Positions 52,075 through 62,535 of a stretch of DNA of 64,000 nt are shown here, piece by piece (positions within the stretch are counted from its first letter, which is position 1; each line of letters begins with the position of its first letter). Source of the stretch: Spiroplasma_E sp902809815 (GTDB taxonomy: Bacteria > Bacillota_I > Bacilli_A > Mycoplasmatales > VBWQ01); the NCBI RefSeq assembly GCF_964030925.1, contig NZ_OZ034992.1, positions 1,736,001-1,800,000 on the forward strand, written 5' to 3'. Position numbers and translations under genes: made by a program. The notes under the pieces are model-generated. The model was given only the letters and a program-made list of their open reading frames with translations, was not told the DNA's origin and did no database searches.

Positions 52075-53709
52075 ATGTTAGAAATCATAAGTTTTAATAA
52101 TGAACATATTACAATTAAAGTGAAAAAAAATAAAAAAGAAATTTTAAATGCACTAGGTATTATTGATATCAATAATACTAATGAATTTAAAATATTTAAT
52201 ACTCCGTTTGCTCTTGAAATACTACTTAAATATACAAATAATAATGATAAATTAAAAAAAATATATGAACACTCACTAATATCATGAAAAAAAATCCAAC
52301 AACAAAAAAACTTAAATGATTATCCAGGTAATCCTAAACTAAGACATTATCAACGTGTTGATGTTGCAATTTTAAAAGCAAATAAAAGATTTGGCTTATT
52401 TAATGAAATGCGTACTGGGAAAACACCAACTATTTTAACAGCATTATCAGAAATGAAAACTAATAAAATATTATTTGTTGTTCCTAAGTCAACTATTTTA
52501 TTAACATGGGTTCCTGAAATTAAAAAATGAACTACCTATAATTGTATTACTATTAAAGATGATATTACTAAAGTGCGAACAGAAAAATATAATCAATTTA
52601 AAAATAGTAATAATTGTATTTTAGTAGTTTCTAAAAACACTTTTAAAAATGATATAAAAAATAAATTATTAACTAAATTTGATTTTACATTAGTTATTGA
52701 TGAAGCACATTTTTTAAGAAACTATAAAACTGCACAAAGTTCAACAATTTTGGAAGTTGCAAATAAAGTATCATCAGTTTATTGTTTAACTGGTACCCCT
52801 GCCAATAATCATCCTAGTGATATTTTTGGTATATTAAAAATTATTGATAATAAACTATATAAAAATATTGATTATTGAGATTTTGTTGCTCGTTATTTTG
52901 GAATAATTAGAAAACGTATTACCAATTTTGTAACCATTAATATACCAAAACCAAATGTTAAAGCACAACTAGCAGCAGAATTTGATTATTTAGTTAAAAA
53001 AATATCAATTATGCGCAAACAAATTGATGTACGTAATGAAATGCCAAAAATTATTAAAAATGATTTAATTTTAACTATGCCCAAAGCACAAACCGCAATT
53101 TATTATGATACTCTTGAAACTATGAAACAAGAGTTATTTTATAATAAAAAATCTAAAATAACTTTTTTACAAATATTTATGAAATTAAGAACTATTTGTT
53201 CAACACCTATTAATGAGGGAATGAAAGAATTAGGAGCAAAATTTAATTGACTACTAGACTACTTACATGATAATGAAAATGATTCAATTATTATTTATAG
53301 TAGTTTTAGTGATAAAGGAATTAACATTTTAAGTAACATTTTAGATAAACATAAATTAAATCATCAATTAATTACTGGTAAAGTAAATCATGAACAAAGG
53401 CTTAAAGCTATTAGTGATTTTCAAAGTAAAAAAGTTAAAATTATTTTATGTAATATTAAATCTACTAATGTTGGTATCACATTAGATAAAGGTGATGTTA
53501 TGATTTTTCTAGATCGTGAATTAAACCCAACCGAAAATGAGCAAGCTGAAAGTCGCTTTTTTCCAACTCAATTAAACGATAATAAAACTAGAGAAATTAT
53601 TAATTTATATTGTGCTAATACTATCGATTTAAAAATTAGAGACATCCTTAATAATAAAATTGATATTAATAAAATAATTAATGATCAAGGTATTAAATTT
53701 TTTGAATAA
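52075..53709 (+). CDS. SNF2-type DEAD-box helicase
   Basis: A 544-residue protein starting MLEIISFNNEHITIKVKKN. After about 95 residues it has LRHYQRVDVAILKANKRFGL (Q-motif region), motif I NEMRTGKTPTIL, motif Ia LFVVPKSTILLTWVPEIKKW, motif II LVIDEAHFLRN, motif III CLTGTPANNHPSD, motif IV SIIIYSSFSDKG, motif V LCNIKSTNVGITLDKGD and motif VI ENEQAESRFFPTQ. This is the phage-type SNF2 layout without accessory domains. In motif VI the second Arg of the usual QxxxRxxR is replaced by Pro. It likely remodels nucleic acid or protein-DNA complexes. No methylase or nuclease partner is adjacent, apart from RNase HI at 54131. Confidence 0.85.
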
Positions 53710-53720
53710 TTTTATTATAT

Positions 53721-54107
53721 TTAATAAACTAAACGAGGATTAAAAACAAGATCTGCATTATTATTAGGAATGAATTGTTCATCATTAATTTCAAGAATAT
53801 ATTCTTGCAATAAAGGCGCAAATTCGTTTGAAGATTGAAAAGAATGAGTGTTATCAATGATTTGTTGACTTTCAAAAAATTCTCTATAATCATCATTATC
53901 TTCTTCATCATTTAAACAACAAAAAAGACCTGAAATAAAACCAAAAAGAGCACCAGTAAAACATCCTGAAAGCACTGTTATAGCTGAAGTAATATCAAAT
54001 TCAAGAATATTTTGTTCTCTTTTTTGATATAGATCAGAAAGAGTAAACAAACTACCTCCAATAATATTTCCTAAACAAGTTGATAATATTATTTTTTTAT
54101 TAATCAT
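53721..54107 (-). CDS. Two-span membrane protein, 128 aa
   Basis: ATG 54107 (MINKKIILSTCLGNIIGGSL) is chosen because AAAGGTGG lies 8 nt upstream; the in-frame GTG at 54119 is inside that site. There are two hydrophobic, Gly-rich segments (IILSTCLGNIIGGSLFTL and ITVLSGCFTGALFGFISGLF) and an acidic C-terminal half (NDEEDNDDYREFFESQ). It is convergent with the helicase gene and follows rnhA on the same strand. Function unknown. Confidence 0.55.
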   Translation of the reverse strand: MINKKIILSTCLGNIIGGSLFTLSDLYQKREQNILEFDITSAITVLSGCFTGALFGFISGLFCCLNDEEDNDDYREFFESQQIIDNTHSFQSSNEFAPLLQEYILEINDEQFIPNNNADLVFNPRLVY

Positions 54108-54130
54108 GTTATTTACCACCTTTTTAACAT

Positions 54131-54751
54131 TTAAATTATTGGTTTAGACATTTTTTTTAAATTAAATGCTTTTCAAGCAAGAGCATCTGCTTCATCATTA
54201 TATATATTACCACTATGACCTTTAACTCATTTAAAATAAACATTAACATCTTTTGCTATTTTATCATAAAATGCTTTATATGCCTTTGTTTCTACTTTAG
54301 TAGTTTTTCATTCACCAGTACATCATTTACTAATTCCAACATAATCATGACAAATTAAAATTGATTTTATATTATTTTCCAAAGCTAACTGCATTGCCTT
54401 TTGTGCACCCATTATTTCTCCAGCAACATTTCTTAATTTTGCTCAATTTTCATCATCAAATTTTTCATAAAATATATCTTTTTTGCCATTATTTAAGAAA
54501 ACAAGTCCATAAGAAAATTGATTAATTTCTGCTTTAAAACTACCATCAGTATATGCTATTACTTCATATTTATACTGATTTTCAGATTTTACTTGAATTT
54601 TATCATCTAAATAATCTTGACCTTCTTTTTTAGTTGCAAATTTTTTATACTGAGCACCAGCATAACCTCTAATTTGTGTTTCACATTCATTCCAGTTTTC
54701 AAATATTCCAATGACTCTACCTTTTTTTACTGCATAAAATTTACTTGCCAT
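54131..54751 (-). CDS. rnhA: Ribonuclease HI with N-terminal viroplasmin domain
   Basis: A 206-residue protein. Residues 1-50 (KFYAVKKGRVIGIFENWNEC, AQYKKFATKKEGQDYL) are a caulimovirus viroplasmin-type domain that binds RNA/DNA hybrids. The catalytic domain has the four acidic residues D (AYTDGSFKAE), E (NVAGEIMGAQKAM), D (ILICHDYVGI) and D (GHSGNIYNDEADALAWKAF). UGA at 54443 gives Trp. It degrades RNA in RNA-DNA hybrids. Confidence 0.92.
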
Positions 54752-54910
54752 AATTATGACTCCTCTATTGTTTATTTTAATTTTACAATAATATTAAATT
54801 TTATCTAATTAAAATTACAACTAAAAGCAAAAATATTGCTAATGCTAATTAGCAAGTGACTTTACTAATTAAATAAAATGGCACAAAAAAATATTTATTA
54901 TTTTAAAATT

Positions 54911-55879
54911 TTAATTTTTAAATTTGGGTCATTTTTTAGGATCATTTTCAAATCCTGAATTTTTAGCAAATCATCCATATCATAATACTTCATTTACATT
55001 TCACTTTGATAAGTCTTTATTAAATAAAGAAGCTTTATAAAACATATAACCCATATCCACCACTTTTGAAGTATCTCACTTCGAAATATCTTGATTAAAT
55101 GCCACTGCTCCAGCAAACATACAACGCATGCTTGTAACATCATTTACAATTCATTTTGAAATATCTTGATTAAATGATAAACAATTTCGAAACATATTAT
55201 TCATATTTGTTACATTATTATCATAGAGTAAATTTGTAATATTACCATTAAATAACGAAGCACCATAAAACATTGAACTCATATCTTTCACATTAATGAT
55301 ATTTCAAGATAAATTTTGATTAAATGATAAAGCACCATAAAACATTGCATGCATAGTTGTTACATTAACTACATCTCAGTTTGAAATATCTTGATTAATT
55401 TTTTTTGCTCCAGCAAACATTGAACTCATATTTGTTACGTGTGCAATATTTCAACTTGATAGATTTTGATTAAATGATGAAGCATTACTAAACATATAAC
55501 TCATATCTACTACATTTGATGTATTTCATTTTGAAATATCTTGATTAAATGCTCTTGCATCCATAAACATATTTTTCAAAGATCTAATTTCTGATGGTAA
55601 ATGATCAGATACTTTTTCTATTATTACTGGGATTTTAACAACTTGAATTATTGCTTCTCGATTTTGAAAAAATCCAATTTGAATAACTTCTTTGCTATTT
55701 ATATTTGATAAATCTACTTCACTCGTTTTCACTTGTTTTCCATCTTTGTCAATGTAAATTGTATCTTGCTGAATTTTATTATCTAAAAATTGAATTTTTT
55801 GTGAACTTGTATTTAAGATAACATTAGTTAAATTACCCGTAATTGCTAAAATACTTAATGTTGTTAATAATGATTTCAT
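54911..55879 (-). CDS. BspA-type (DUF285) repeat surface protein
   Basis: A 322-residue protein with an N-terminal signal peptide (MKSLLTTLSILAITGNLTNV) lacking a lipobox Cys. From residue 115 it has about eight repeats of roughly 24-25 residues built on 'NVTNMSSMFxGAxxFNQDISxW', for example VVDMSYMFSNASSFNQNLSS and VTSMRCMFAGAVAFNQDISK. These DUF285 repeats form a solenoid on secreted or surface proteins of mollicutes and are thought to mediate adhesion. Upstream is a hairpin leader (55911-55929) that is repeated before a decayed ORF at 56166. Confidence 0.82.
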
Positions 55880-55910
55880 AATTAATCACCCTCCAAGTTT
55901 TCTCCAATAA

Positions 55911-55929
55911 CTTCTTAAAATTTAAGAAG
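55911..55929 (-). promoter_or_regulatory. Leader hairpin of the BspA-type gene
   Basis: The 19-nt inverted repeat CTTCTTAAAATTTAAGAAG is 32 nt above the start; GGAGGGTGATTAATT follows. The same unit is found at 56197-56214. Confidence 0.5.
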
Positions 55930-56100
55930 ATAAATATATTTTAGTATTTTTAAAAAAAATAAATAAACAATAAGTTATAAAAAAACAAAGCATTACAATT
56001 ATCTTTAAATTTAAATTAAATAAAAAGTTATCAATGTACTTGCAAAATGTTCACCGATAACTAAACTATTTTTAAATTGAAACTATTTTTTATTATTAAA

Positions 56101-56166
56101 TTAATAAATAAAATAAAATACCGGCACTAATGATATTGCAATTAATAATGATAAATATTTTTTCAT
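56101..56166 (-). pseudogene. Signal-peptide remnant, 21 codons
   Basis: GAGGAGGATTAATTT precedes ATG at 56166 and MKKYLSLLIAISLVPVFYFI then stops. This looks like the signal peptide of a secreted protein whose mature part is lost. Its leader matches that of the BspA-type gene at 55879, suggesting an ancestral duplicate. Confidence 0.5.
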
Positions 56167-56196
56167 AAATTAATCCTCCTCAATTTTTACCAATAA

Positions 56197-56214
56197 CTTC
56201 TTAAGTTTAAGAAG
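56197..56214 (-). repeat. Second copy of the leader hairpin
   Basis: CTTCTTAAGTTTAAGAAG, followed by TTATTGGTAAAAATTGAGGA, is the same as the 55911 leader apart from a few changes. It lies 31 nt above the ATG at 56166. Confidence 0.55.
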
Positions 56215-56423
56215 ATAAACATATTTTACATACTTTTAATTACTTTTTAACACTTTTTTCATAAAATTGAATACTAATAACTTATTAACTAAATCTATTG
56301 CACTATTTAAAATAATATAAATTTTAATATATAAAACACTTAAAATATAAAAAAATAATTAATAAAATGATAAAACAGAAATCATGTAAAATGTATAATA
56401 TAAATTTAAAGGGGGTTAATTAG

Positions 56424-56576
56424 ATTATCCCAATTATTACAACTAAATGCTATATTTCATCATGTGAGAAAGAATATACATTTGACTCTTTATATCGTGA
56501 TAAATTTATATATTACAGTGGTAAATGTTATCAACAAGCATTCAATAATACAGTAACAAAATATACACAAAAATAA
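56424..56576 (+). CDS. Small Cys-containing protein, possible ATT start
   Basis: Directly after AAAGGGGGTTAATTAG an open frame begins at ATT (56424), with a stop just before it and no ATG, GTG or TTG inside the first part. The 50 codons read IPIITTKCYISSCEKEYTFD and later YYSGKCYQQAFNNTVTKYTQ. Three Cys residues and the size resemble a short zinc-binding protein. The unusually strong ribosome binding site supports expression, but a start mutation (ATG to ATT) is equally possible. The following two ORFs are on the same strand. Confidence 0.4.
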   Translation: MIPIITTKCYISSCEKEYTFDSLYRDKFIYYSGKCYQQAFNNTVTKYTQK

Positions 56577-56599
56577 TAAGTTAGTTTTGGAGAGATATT

Positions 56600-56647
56600 A
56601 TGAAAAAAGAAAAATTAATAGAATTGATTAACAATAAAATATTATAA
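56600..56647 (+). other. 15-codon ORF, probably a truncated gene or leader peptide
   Basis: GGAGAGATATT precedes ATG at 56600; the frame is MKKEKLIELINNKIL and then TAA, 11 nt before the next gene. Either a remnant of a cut gene or a leader peptide coupled to the membrane protein at 56659. Confidence 0.35.
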
Positions 56648-56658
56648 GGTTTTTAAAA

Positions 56659-57657
56659 ATGAAAAAAAAGATATTTAAAGAAACTGTTGATGATAATTAT
56701 TCAACAAAGAAAAGTATTAACTATTATAATAATTGAATGATTATAATTTTTTCATGATTAACAAGTGTAACTTTACTAATTAGTTGAGTTTTATGAATTA
56801 TTTTCTTTAAAGGAGAAACTACTGATTTATTAATCCTTATTGATAATTTAATCACTAAGAAATTTTTTAAATTCAATTTAACTTTTCCAACTCTGACAAT
56901 TGCAGTATTGGGTTTTGGTTTCATAATTTTAGGTGTTGTTGCCTTTCCTTTTATTTTTTTAAAAAATAATGATTTTATTTCCTTAATATTAACTAGAATT
57001 ATGTTATGAATATCATTATTTTTTATTATTGGATCAATTTTATTTTTTTCCTTTGGTGGATATGTTGCTTTTTATAAATTTGCTTCTACGATAACTATTC
57101 GGAAAAAACTATTTTTCATTATTCCATGAGGATTAGAATTTTTTTATTTTATAGTTTTAATAATTTCTTGTATATGCTTTATTAAAAAAAGTAGAAAAAA
57201 GAAATATATGTCACTAGAAGCAAAAGCACTATATTCACAAAATGAAATTAATCAAAACATAACTTCTTCAACAAATAATGAAGAAGAAGAAACAATATGA
57301 ACACCACAACAAATTGAAGAAGTATGAAATAAAGGAGAAATTATTAATAATTTTAATCCACAATTATACCGTCGAGATTATGCGGGTGCCTTAATGTTTT
57401 GACATAATTTTATTGCACAACCGAAGCTTAATGATCCAATTGAAAGTTTAAATTGAACTATTGTTTATGAACGCCCCACCACAGCAGATGGAACTAATTA
57501 TATTAAAAATTTAGTACCCATGAATAATAATAATGCTGTTACTAAAGGTAATAATTTCCCCCATTGAACAACTTCAGTCACTTATGACAGTAAAAAAAAT
57601 AAAAACATATTTAAAAAGAAGTCATGAAAACATAAAGAAAAAAATCAAATAGAATAA
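56659..57657 (+). CDS. Membrane protein with degenerate HNH-like C-terminal domain
   Basis: A 332-residue protein starting MKKKIFKETVDDNYSTKKS. Three to four membrane spans lie between residues 28 and 180 (for example MIIIFSWLTSVTLLISWVLW and LTIAVLGFGFIILGVVAF). The tail has TPQQIEEVWNKGEIINNFNP, LYRRDYAGALMFWHNFI, then WTIVYERPTTADGTNYI and NLVPMNNNNAVTKGNNFP. The order RDYAGA - xxDH-like strand - NLxPMxxxNNxxKG is that of HNH endonucleases, but the usual Asp-His and second His are absent. It therefore seems a non-catalytic HNH-derived domain on a membrane anchor. A bidirectional terminator follows. Confidence 0.6.
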
Positions 57658-57668
57658 AAAAACATATT

Positions 57669-57702
57669 TAAAAAACTAAGTATTAAAATACTTAGTTTTT
57701 TA
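57669..57702. terminator. Bidirectional terminator
   Basis: 14-bp arms AAAAACTAAGTATT / AATACTTAGTTTTT with a 2-4 nt loop between the convergent membrane protein and secA genes. Confidence 0.85.
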
Positions 57703-57714
57703 AATAAAGATTAA

Positions 57715-60099
57715 TTATCCAATTTTAGTTTTAGTTTCAACATTACTTGCTAATACTGTATCCAATACATCTTGACCACCACGGACCTGATGTTGTTCTG
57801 GATCAATGCTATGTAACATAATAATAACTTGATGAGCAACATTGATTTTCATACGATTAAATAATTTTGAAGCTTCCTCAATATAAGCTTGTAAGGGATT
57901 TAACTGCGCATAACCACGCAAATGGATTCCTGCACGCAGTTTACTTAAAGCATCAATGTGATTAGTTCAATATTGATCAAAAGTTTGTAAAATAACACTA
58001 TTTTCAATTTGTTTTATAATAACATCATTTAATTTTTCTCTTTTTTCAAGATAAAAATTATAAGATTTTTCAACAATTAAATCAATATTTTCTTCAGTAC
58101 TTAATCGATTTAACTTTTCTGCTATTAAATCATTAGGCTTAATTAATTTATTTTCAATACCTTTAACTAATTCATCATAATCAATAAACTGTTCTCTACC
58201 AACAACTTTATTAAAAATATTTAGTAAATCACGTGCTACTGTTCTGTGCATATTTTTGATTAAATCTAATAAATCATCAGCAAGTAAAATATTATCACGT
58301 TGATGATATGTAGCTTCACGATGCTGAGCAATAACATTATCATAATCTAATAAGTTTTTTCTTGCATCAAAATTCATACCTTCAATTTTTTGTTGTGCTC
58401 TAGTAATTGATCTAGTTAACATTTTTGATCTAATATAGTCTTCACCTAAACTTGCAAAAGCTTTTTTTAATTTTTCACCACCAAAACGTAACATCAAATC
58501 ATCTTCAATCGAAACATAAAATCGTGAAAATCCAGGATCACCTTGTCTTCCGGCTCTTCCACGTAATTGATTATCAATTCTTCGTGCTTCGTTTCTTTCA
58601 GTACCTAATACAGCAAGGCCACCAAGCTCAATAACACCCTTACCAAGTTTAATATCAGTTCCACGTCCTGCCATATTAGTTGCTAAAGTAATTGATCCTT
58701 TTTCACCAGCTCTAGCAATAATATCAGCTTCACGAGCATGATTTTTAGCATTTAAAATCTCATGCTTAATTCCTTCCAAAGTTAACATATTAGCAATTCG
58801 TTCTGATACATCAACATTAGCAGTACCAATCAAAATTGGTTGTCCTTTAGTATGTCGTTCTTTAACTTCTGCAATTAAAGATTTAAATTTAGCATTTAAT
58901 GAAGCAAAAACATGATCGGGTTTATCTTCTCGAATAATTGGTTTATTAGTAGGAATCTTAATTACTCTCATATTATAAATTTTTACAAATTCTTCTTCTT
59001 CGGTTTTAGCAGTTCCTGTCATACCACTTAATTTATTATATAAACGGAAAAAGTTTTGATAAGTAATAGTAGCTACTGTTGTTGTTTCTTGTTGAATTGT
59101 AACATTTTCTTTAGCCTGTAAAGCTTGATGAAGTCCATCACTATATACTCTACCAGGCATTAATCTACCAGTAAACTGATCAACTAGCACAATTTCACCA
59201 TCTTTAACAACATATTCTACATCTAATTTGAAAACATGATTAGCACGAAGTGCATTTTGAATATGATGAAATAATTCCGAGTTATCAATATCAAATAAAT
59301 TTTTTAAATTAAACTGTTTTTGAGCTTTATTAACACCCGTTACTGTTAATGCAATTTGACGTGATTCTCAATCAATTTTATAATCTTCAGGTATTAAAGT
59401 TTTTGCAAAAACATCTGATGCTTGATATAAAGGAGTACGATTTTTTGAACCACCAGAAATAATTAAAGGTGTTCTTGATTCATCAATTAAAACAGAGTCC
59501 GCCTCATCAATGATAGCATAATTAAGCTGACGTTGAACTTTTTCTGGATAAACCTTAACCATATTATCACGCAAATAATCAAAGCCTAATTCCGAATTAG
59601 TTGTATATGTAACATCTTTTAAATACGCTTCACGTTTTTGATTAGTAGAATGATCACGAAGACTAACGCCAATAGTAATTCCCAAAAATTCTAAAATTGG
59701 TCGATTTAATTCAGCATCTCTTGCCGCCAAATATTCATTAACAGTAATAACATGAACACCTTTACTACTTAAAGCATTTAGATAAATTGGCATCACAGCA
59801 GTTAAAGTTTTTCCTTCACCAGTTCGCATTTCAGCAACATCACCATTATGAAGAACAATACCACCAATTAATTGAACAGGATATGGATGTAATCCACTAA
59901 TTCTTCGTGCTGCTTCTCTAATTGTCGCAAAAGCTTCAACTAAAATATCATCTAAAGTCTCACCTTCTGCCAATCTGGTTCTGAATTCAACTGTTTTATT
60001 TGCTAATTCTTCATCTTTAATTTTTCTCATTGTTTCATCAAGGCTAATTATTGCCTTAACTTGTTTATTAATTTTTCGTAAAATTTTACGATCTCACAT
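57715..60099 (-). CDS. secA: Protein translocase ATPase SecA
   Basis: A 794-residue protein starting MWDRKILRKINKQVKAI, whose second codon is UGA. Motor motifs: Walker A MRTGEGKTLTAVMPIYL, IIDEADSVLIDESRTPLIIS, MTGTAKTEEEEFVKIYNM, TNMAGRGTDIKLGKGV and GRAGRQGDPGFSRFYVSIED. The helical C-terminal domain is present, but there is no C-terminal zinc-binding SecB-interaction tail, as in other mollicutes. It drives preproteins through SecY (30407). Single gene, with its own terminator. Confidence 0.96.
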
Positions 60100-60281
60100 A
60101 AAGTAAATCACCATTTTTTTCTTTATTATTACTTATACTTTTTATTACTTGTAAAGTAATAAAATCTTTATTATTTTAACATAAAAAAACTTAGAAAACT
60201 TAGTACCCAAAAAAAATTGTATTTATATTATATTTTTTTCTTTCTCTTCGAAGTTAGAAAAAATAATTTACTATAATTATT

Positions 60282-60527
60282 TTAATTACTATAAAAAACT
60301 TGATTATTATATGATTTAATATTACTTTTATTAAAAGATTCCTTGTTAATTTCTGATTTTGTAAGTTCAATAAAATTAATTTTAGATTCTAACATTTTAT
60401 TTAAACTATTTTCATTAAAATTATCTTCTTCTTTTTTTAATTTGATTTTTTTTCTAAGTTGATTTTTATTTTTTTTAAAAATATAAAATAAACTAAATAT
60501 TGAAGTTGTTGTGAAAAAAACTAATAA
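60282..60527 (-). pseudogene. Detached C-terminal membrane anchor of the octapeptide-repeat protein
   Basis: In the same frame as the repeat gene, directly behind its TAG at 60528-60530, the sequence continues LLVFFTTTSIFSLFYIFKKN for one clear membrane span and then a basic, helical tail to TAA at 60282 (82 codons). There is no start codon or ribosome binding site. It is best explained as the original C-terminus, cut off by a nonsense mutation, unless the stop is read through. Confidence 0.6.
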
Positions 60528-61384
60528 CTAAAAATCAAATTTTTTTAAACTTCATTGATTACTTTTTTTTCTAATTTTCTCTTCTACAAAAATTTGATTT
60601 TCTTTAATTATTAATGAACTAGTTTTTAGTTTATTAATAATTGGAATTCTTATTACTTTAAAAAATTTACGTTGGTCAGCTCTAAACCATTGAATTTGCA
60701 TATCTGTAAAAAATGGAATTTGCAACGGCAAAAATGATGCAATTTGTTGTTCAGTAAATGATGAAATCTGAATATTTATGAAAGATGAAATTTGCTCCCC
60801 TGTAAAAACTTCAATTTGTGATGACCAAAATGATTTAATTTGTTTTGCTATAAATTTTGGAATCTGTTCTTTTGTAAATGAACTAATTTGTAATGGTGTA
60901 AAAGATTGAATTTGTTCTAATGTAAATTCTGGTATTTGTTCTGCTGTAAAATATGGAATTTGTTCTGGTGTAAAAGATTGAATTTGTAATAGTGTAAATC
61001 AACGAATTTGTTCTAATGTAAATGAAGCAATTTGTACTTTTGTCAATGATTGAATCTGTTCTTTTGTCAACGATTGAATTTGTCATGACCAAAATGAAGA
61101 AATTTGTGTTTTTGTAAAATGTAAAATTTGTGATGATGTAAATGAACGAATTTGTTCTATTGTAAAAAATGAAATTTGTTCTGTTGTAAAAAGAGGAATT
61201 TGTTCTGATGTAAAAAGTGGAATTTGTAATGACATAAATGACTCAATTTGTGTTTTTGTAAATTTTGAAATTCGTAATAATGTAAATGATTTAATTTGTA
61301 TAGGCAAAAATGATCTAATTTGTATAGGTGTCAATGCTTGAATTTGTCATGACCAAAAAGACTGAATTTGAATTGATGTCAATG

Positions 61385-62535
61385 GGTGGTTGGTGGTTGG
61401 CCCTTAATTACTGGACCATTTTTGATATAAAATTCTAAATTTTAATTTGTAAAATTGGTGGTTTTAGAAATTTAGAATGTATTCTTTCATAATTATAAAA
61501 CATAACATATTGATTTACATCATTTATAGCTTCATTGATGGATAAATATTGATTTGATCCTTTAGGTAGTCATTCTTGAGATAAATGAGAAAATCAGTTT
61601 TCAGATAATACATTACCACCAATATCATAAGGTTGTTTTTTGCTTAAAATTATTTGTTTATCCTCTGCTCATTTTGTGATATCCTGACAATAAAATTCGT
61701 TGGCGTTATCTGAATGTAAAATAACATTTTTTACTTGATTTCAAGAAAATTGTTTGTTGATTTTTTCAAGAGCAGGAAGAATTAAATCCTGATATGATTT
61801 ATTAGGAGCAATATTATAACTAACAACATTATTTGAATAAAAATCAATAATTACAAAAAGATATAATCATCCTTCTTTAGTATTTATTTGTTTAGTGTCC
61901 ATTGATCAAATTTGATTTGAAGAGGTTGTACTTTTATAATCTTTGTTTACTTTATCCATTGTAGGTATTCACTTATTTGGATTTTTTTTGTTTTTAGGAT
62001 AGTTATTTTTAGTTTGTTTTAATCCTTGAATATTGTGTTCTTTCATAATTTTTCGCATTTGTTTTATTGATAATTCTATATTTAAAATGATATTTTTTTC
62101 TTGTTTTAATCACTCTTTAAAAGCTGAAAAAATTCTTAAATATCCATAAATTCTGCCTTTTCTTGTAGAATGAAATTCGATTAAAAGTTGGCATATTTTT
62201 TGATATTTATGATTGCATTTAATAATATGATTTTCTTCTTTTTTAATAGGTTTTTGTTTATTTTTTAAAAAGTAATATGTTGATCTGTTTAATTGAAGAT
62301 ATTGACATAGGTTTCTAATTGAATATTGATTTTTACAATCATCAATAATTTTAATTTTTTCTTTGATATTTAATTTGTTAATTACTAATGCTATTTGTTT
62401 AATTTTATCCATTAATAAAAATCCTTTCAGGTTAAAATTAGTGTTAATTATATAACACAATTGTTTTTAGAATACATTCAGGTTTTTTAAATTAATGGTC
62501 TAGTAAAAAGGGCTAAGTGGCAAGTGGCAAGTGGC
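61385..62535 (-). mobile_element. IS-B copy 4
   Basis: A 1151-bp element flanked by ATG direct repeats (61382-61384 and 62536-62538), which fixes its ends. The left end has GGTGGTT twice, the right end AAGTGGC three times. These tandem 7-mers are counted inside the element because they lie between the target duplications. Confidence 0.9.
61435..62412 (-). CDS. IS-B transposase (IS3 family, DD35E)
   Basis: The 325-residue protein is the same as those at 20402 and 40904, including the helix-turn-helix, MDTKQI, HSDNANEFY and LSENWF segments. No damage is visible. Confidence 0.88.

Larger units (their letters stand above)
55930..56423. other. Intergenic stretch with a duplicated leader
   Basis: About 490 bases hold only a 21-codon ORF and the second copy of the leader hairpin. 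The rest is AT-rich with a poorly defined promoter region around 56350-56410. Confidence 0.45.

Noticed and set aside
49055..57657. A defence island (helicase, RNase H, HNH-like membrane protein)
   Set aside because: The genes are in different orientations and separate units, and no known defence gene pair or nuclease with intact motifs is present. Kept as individual observations.
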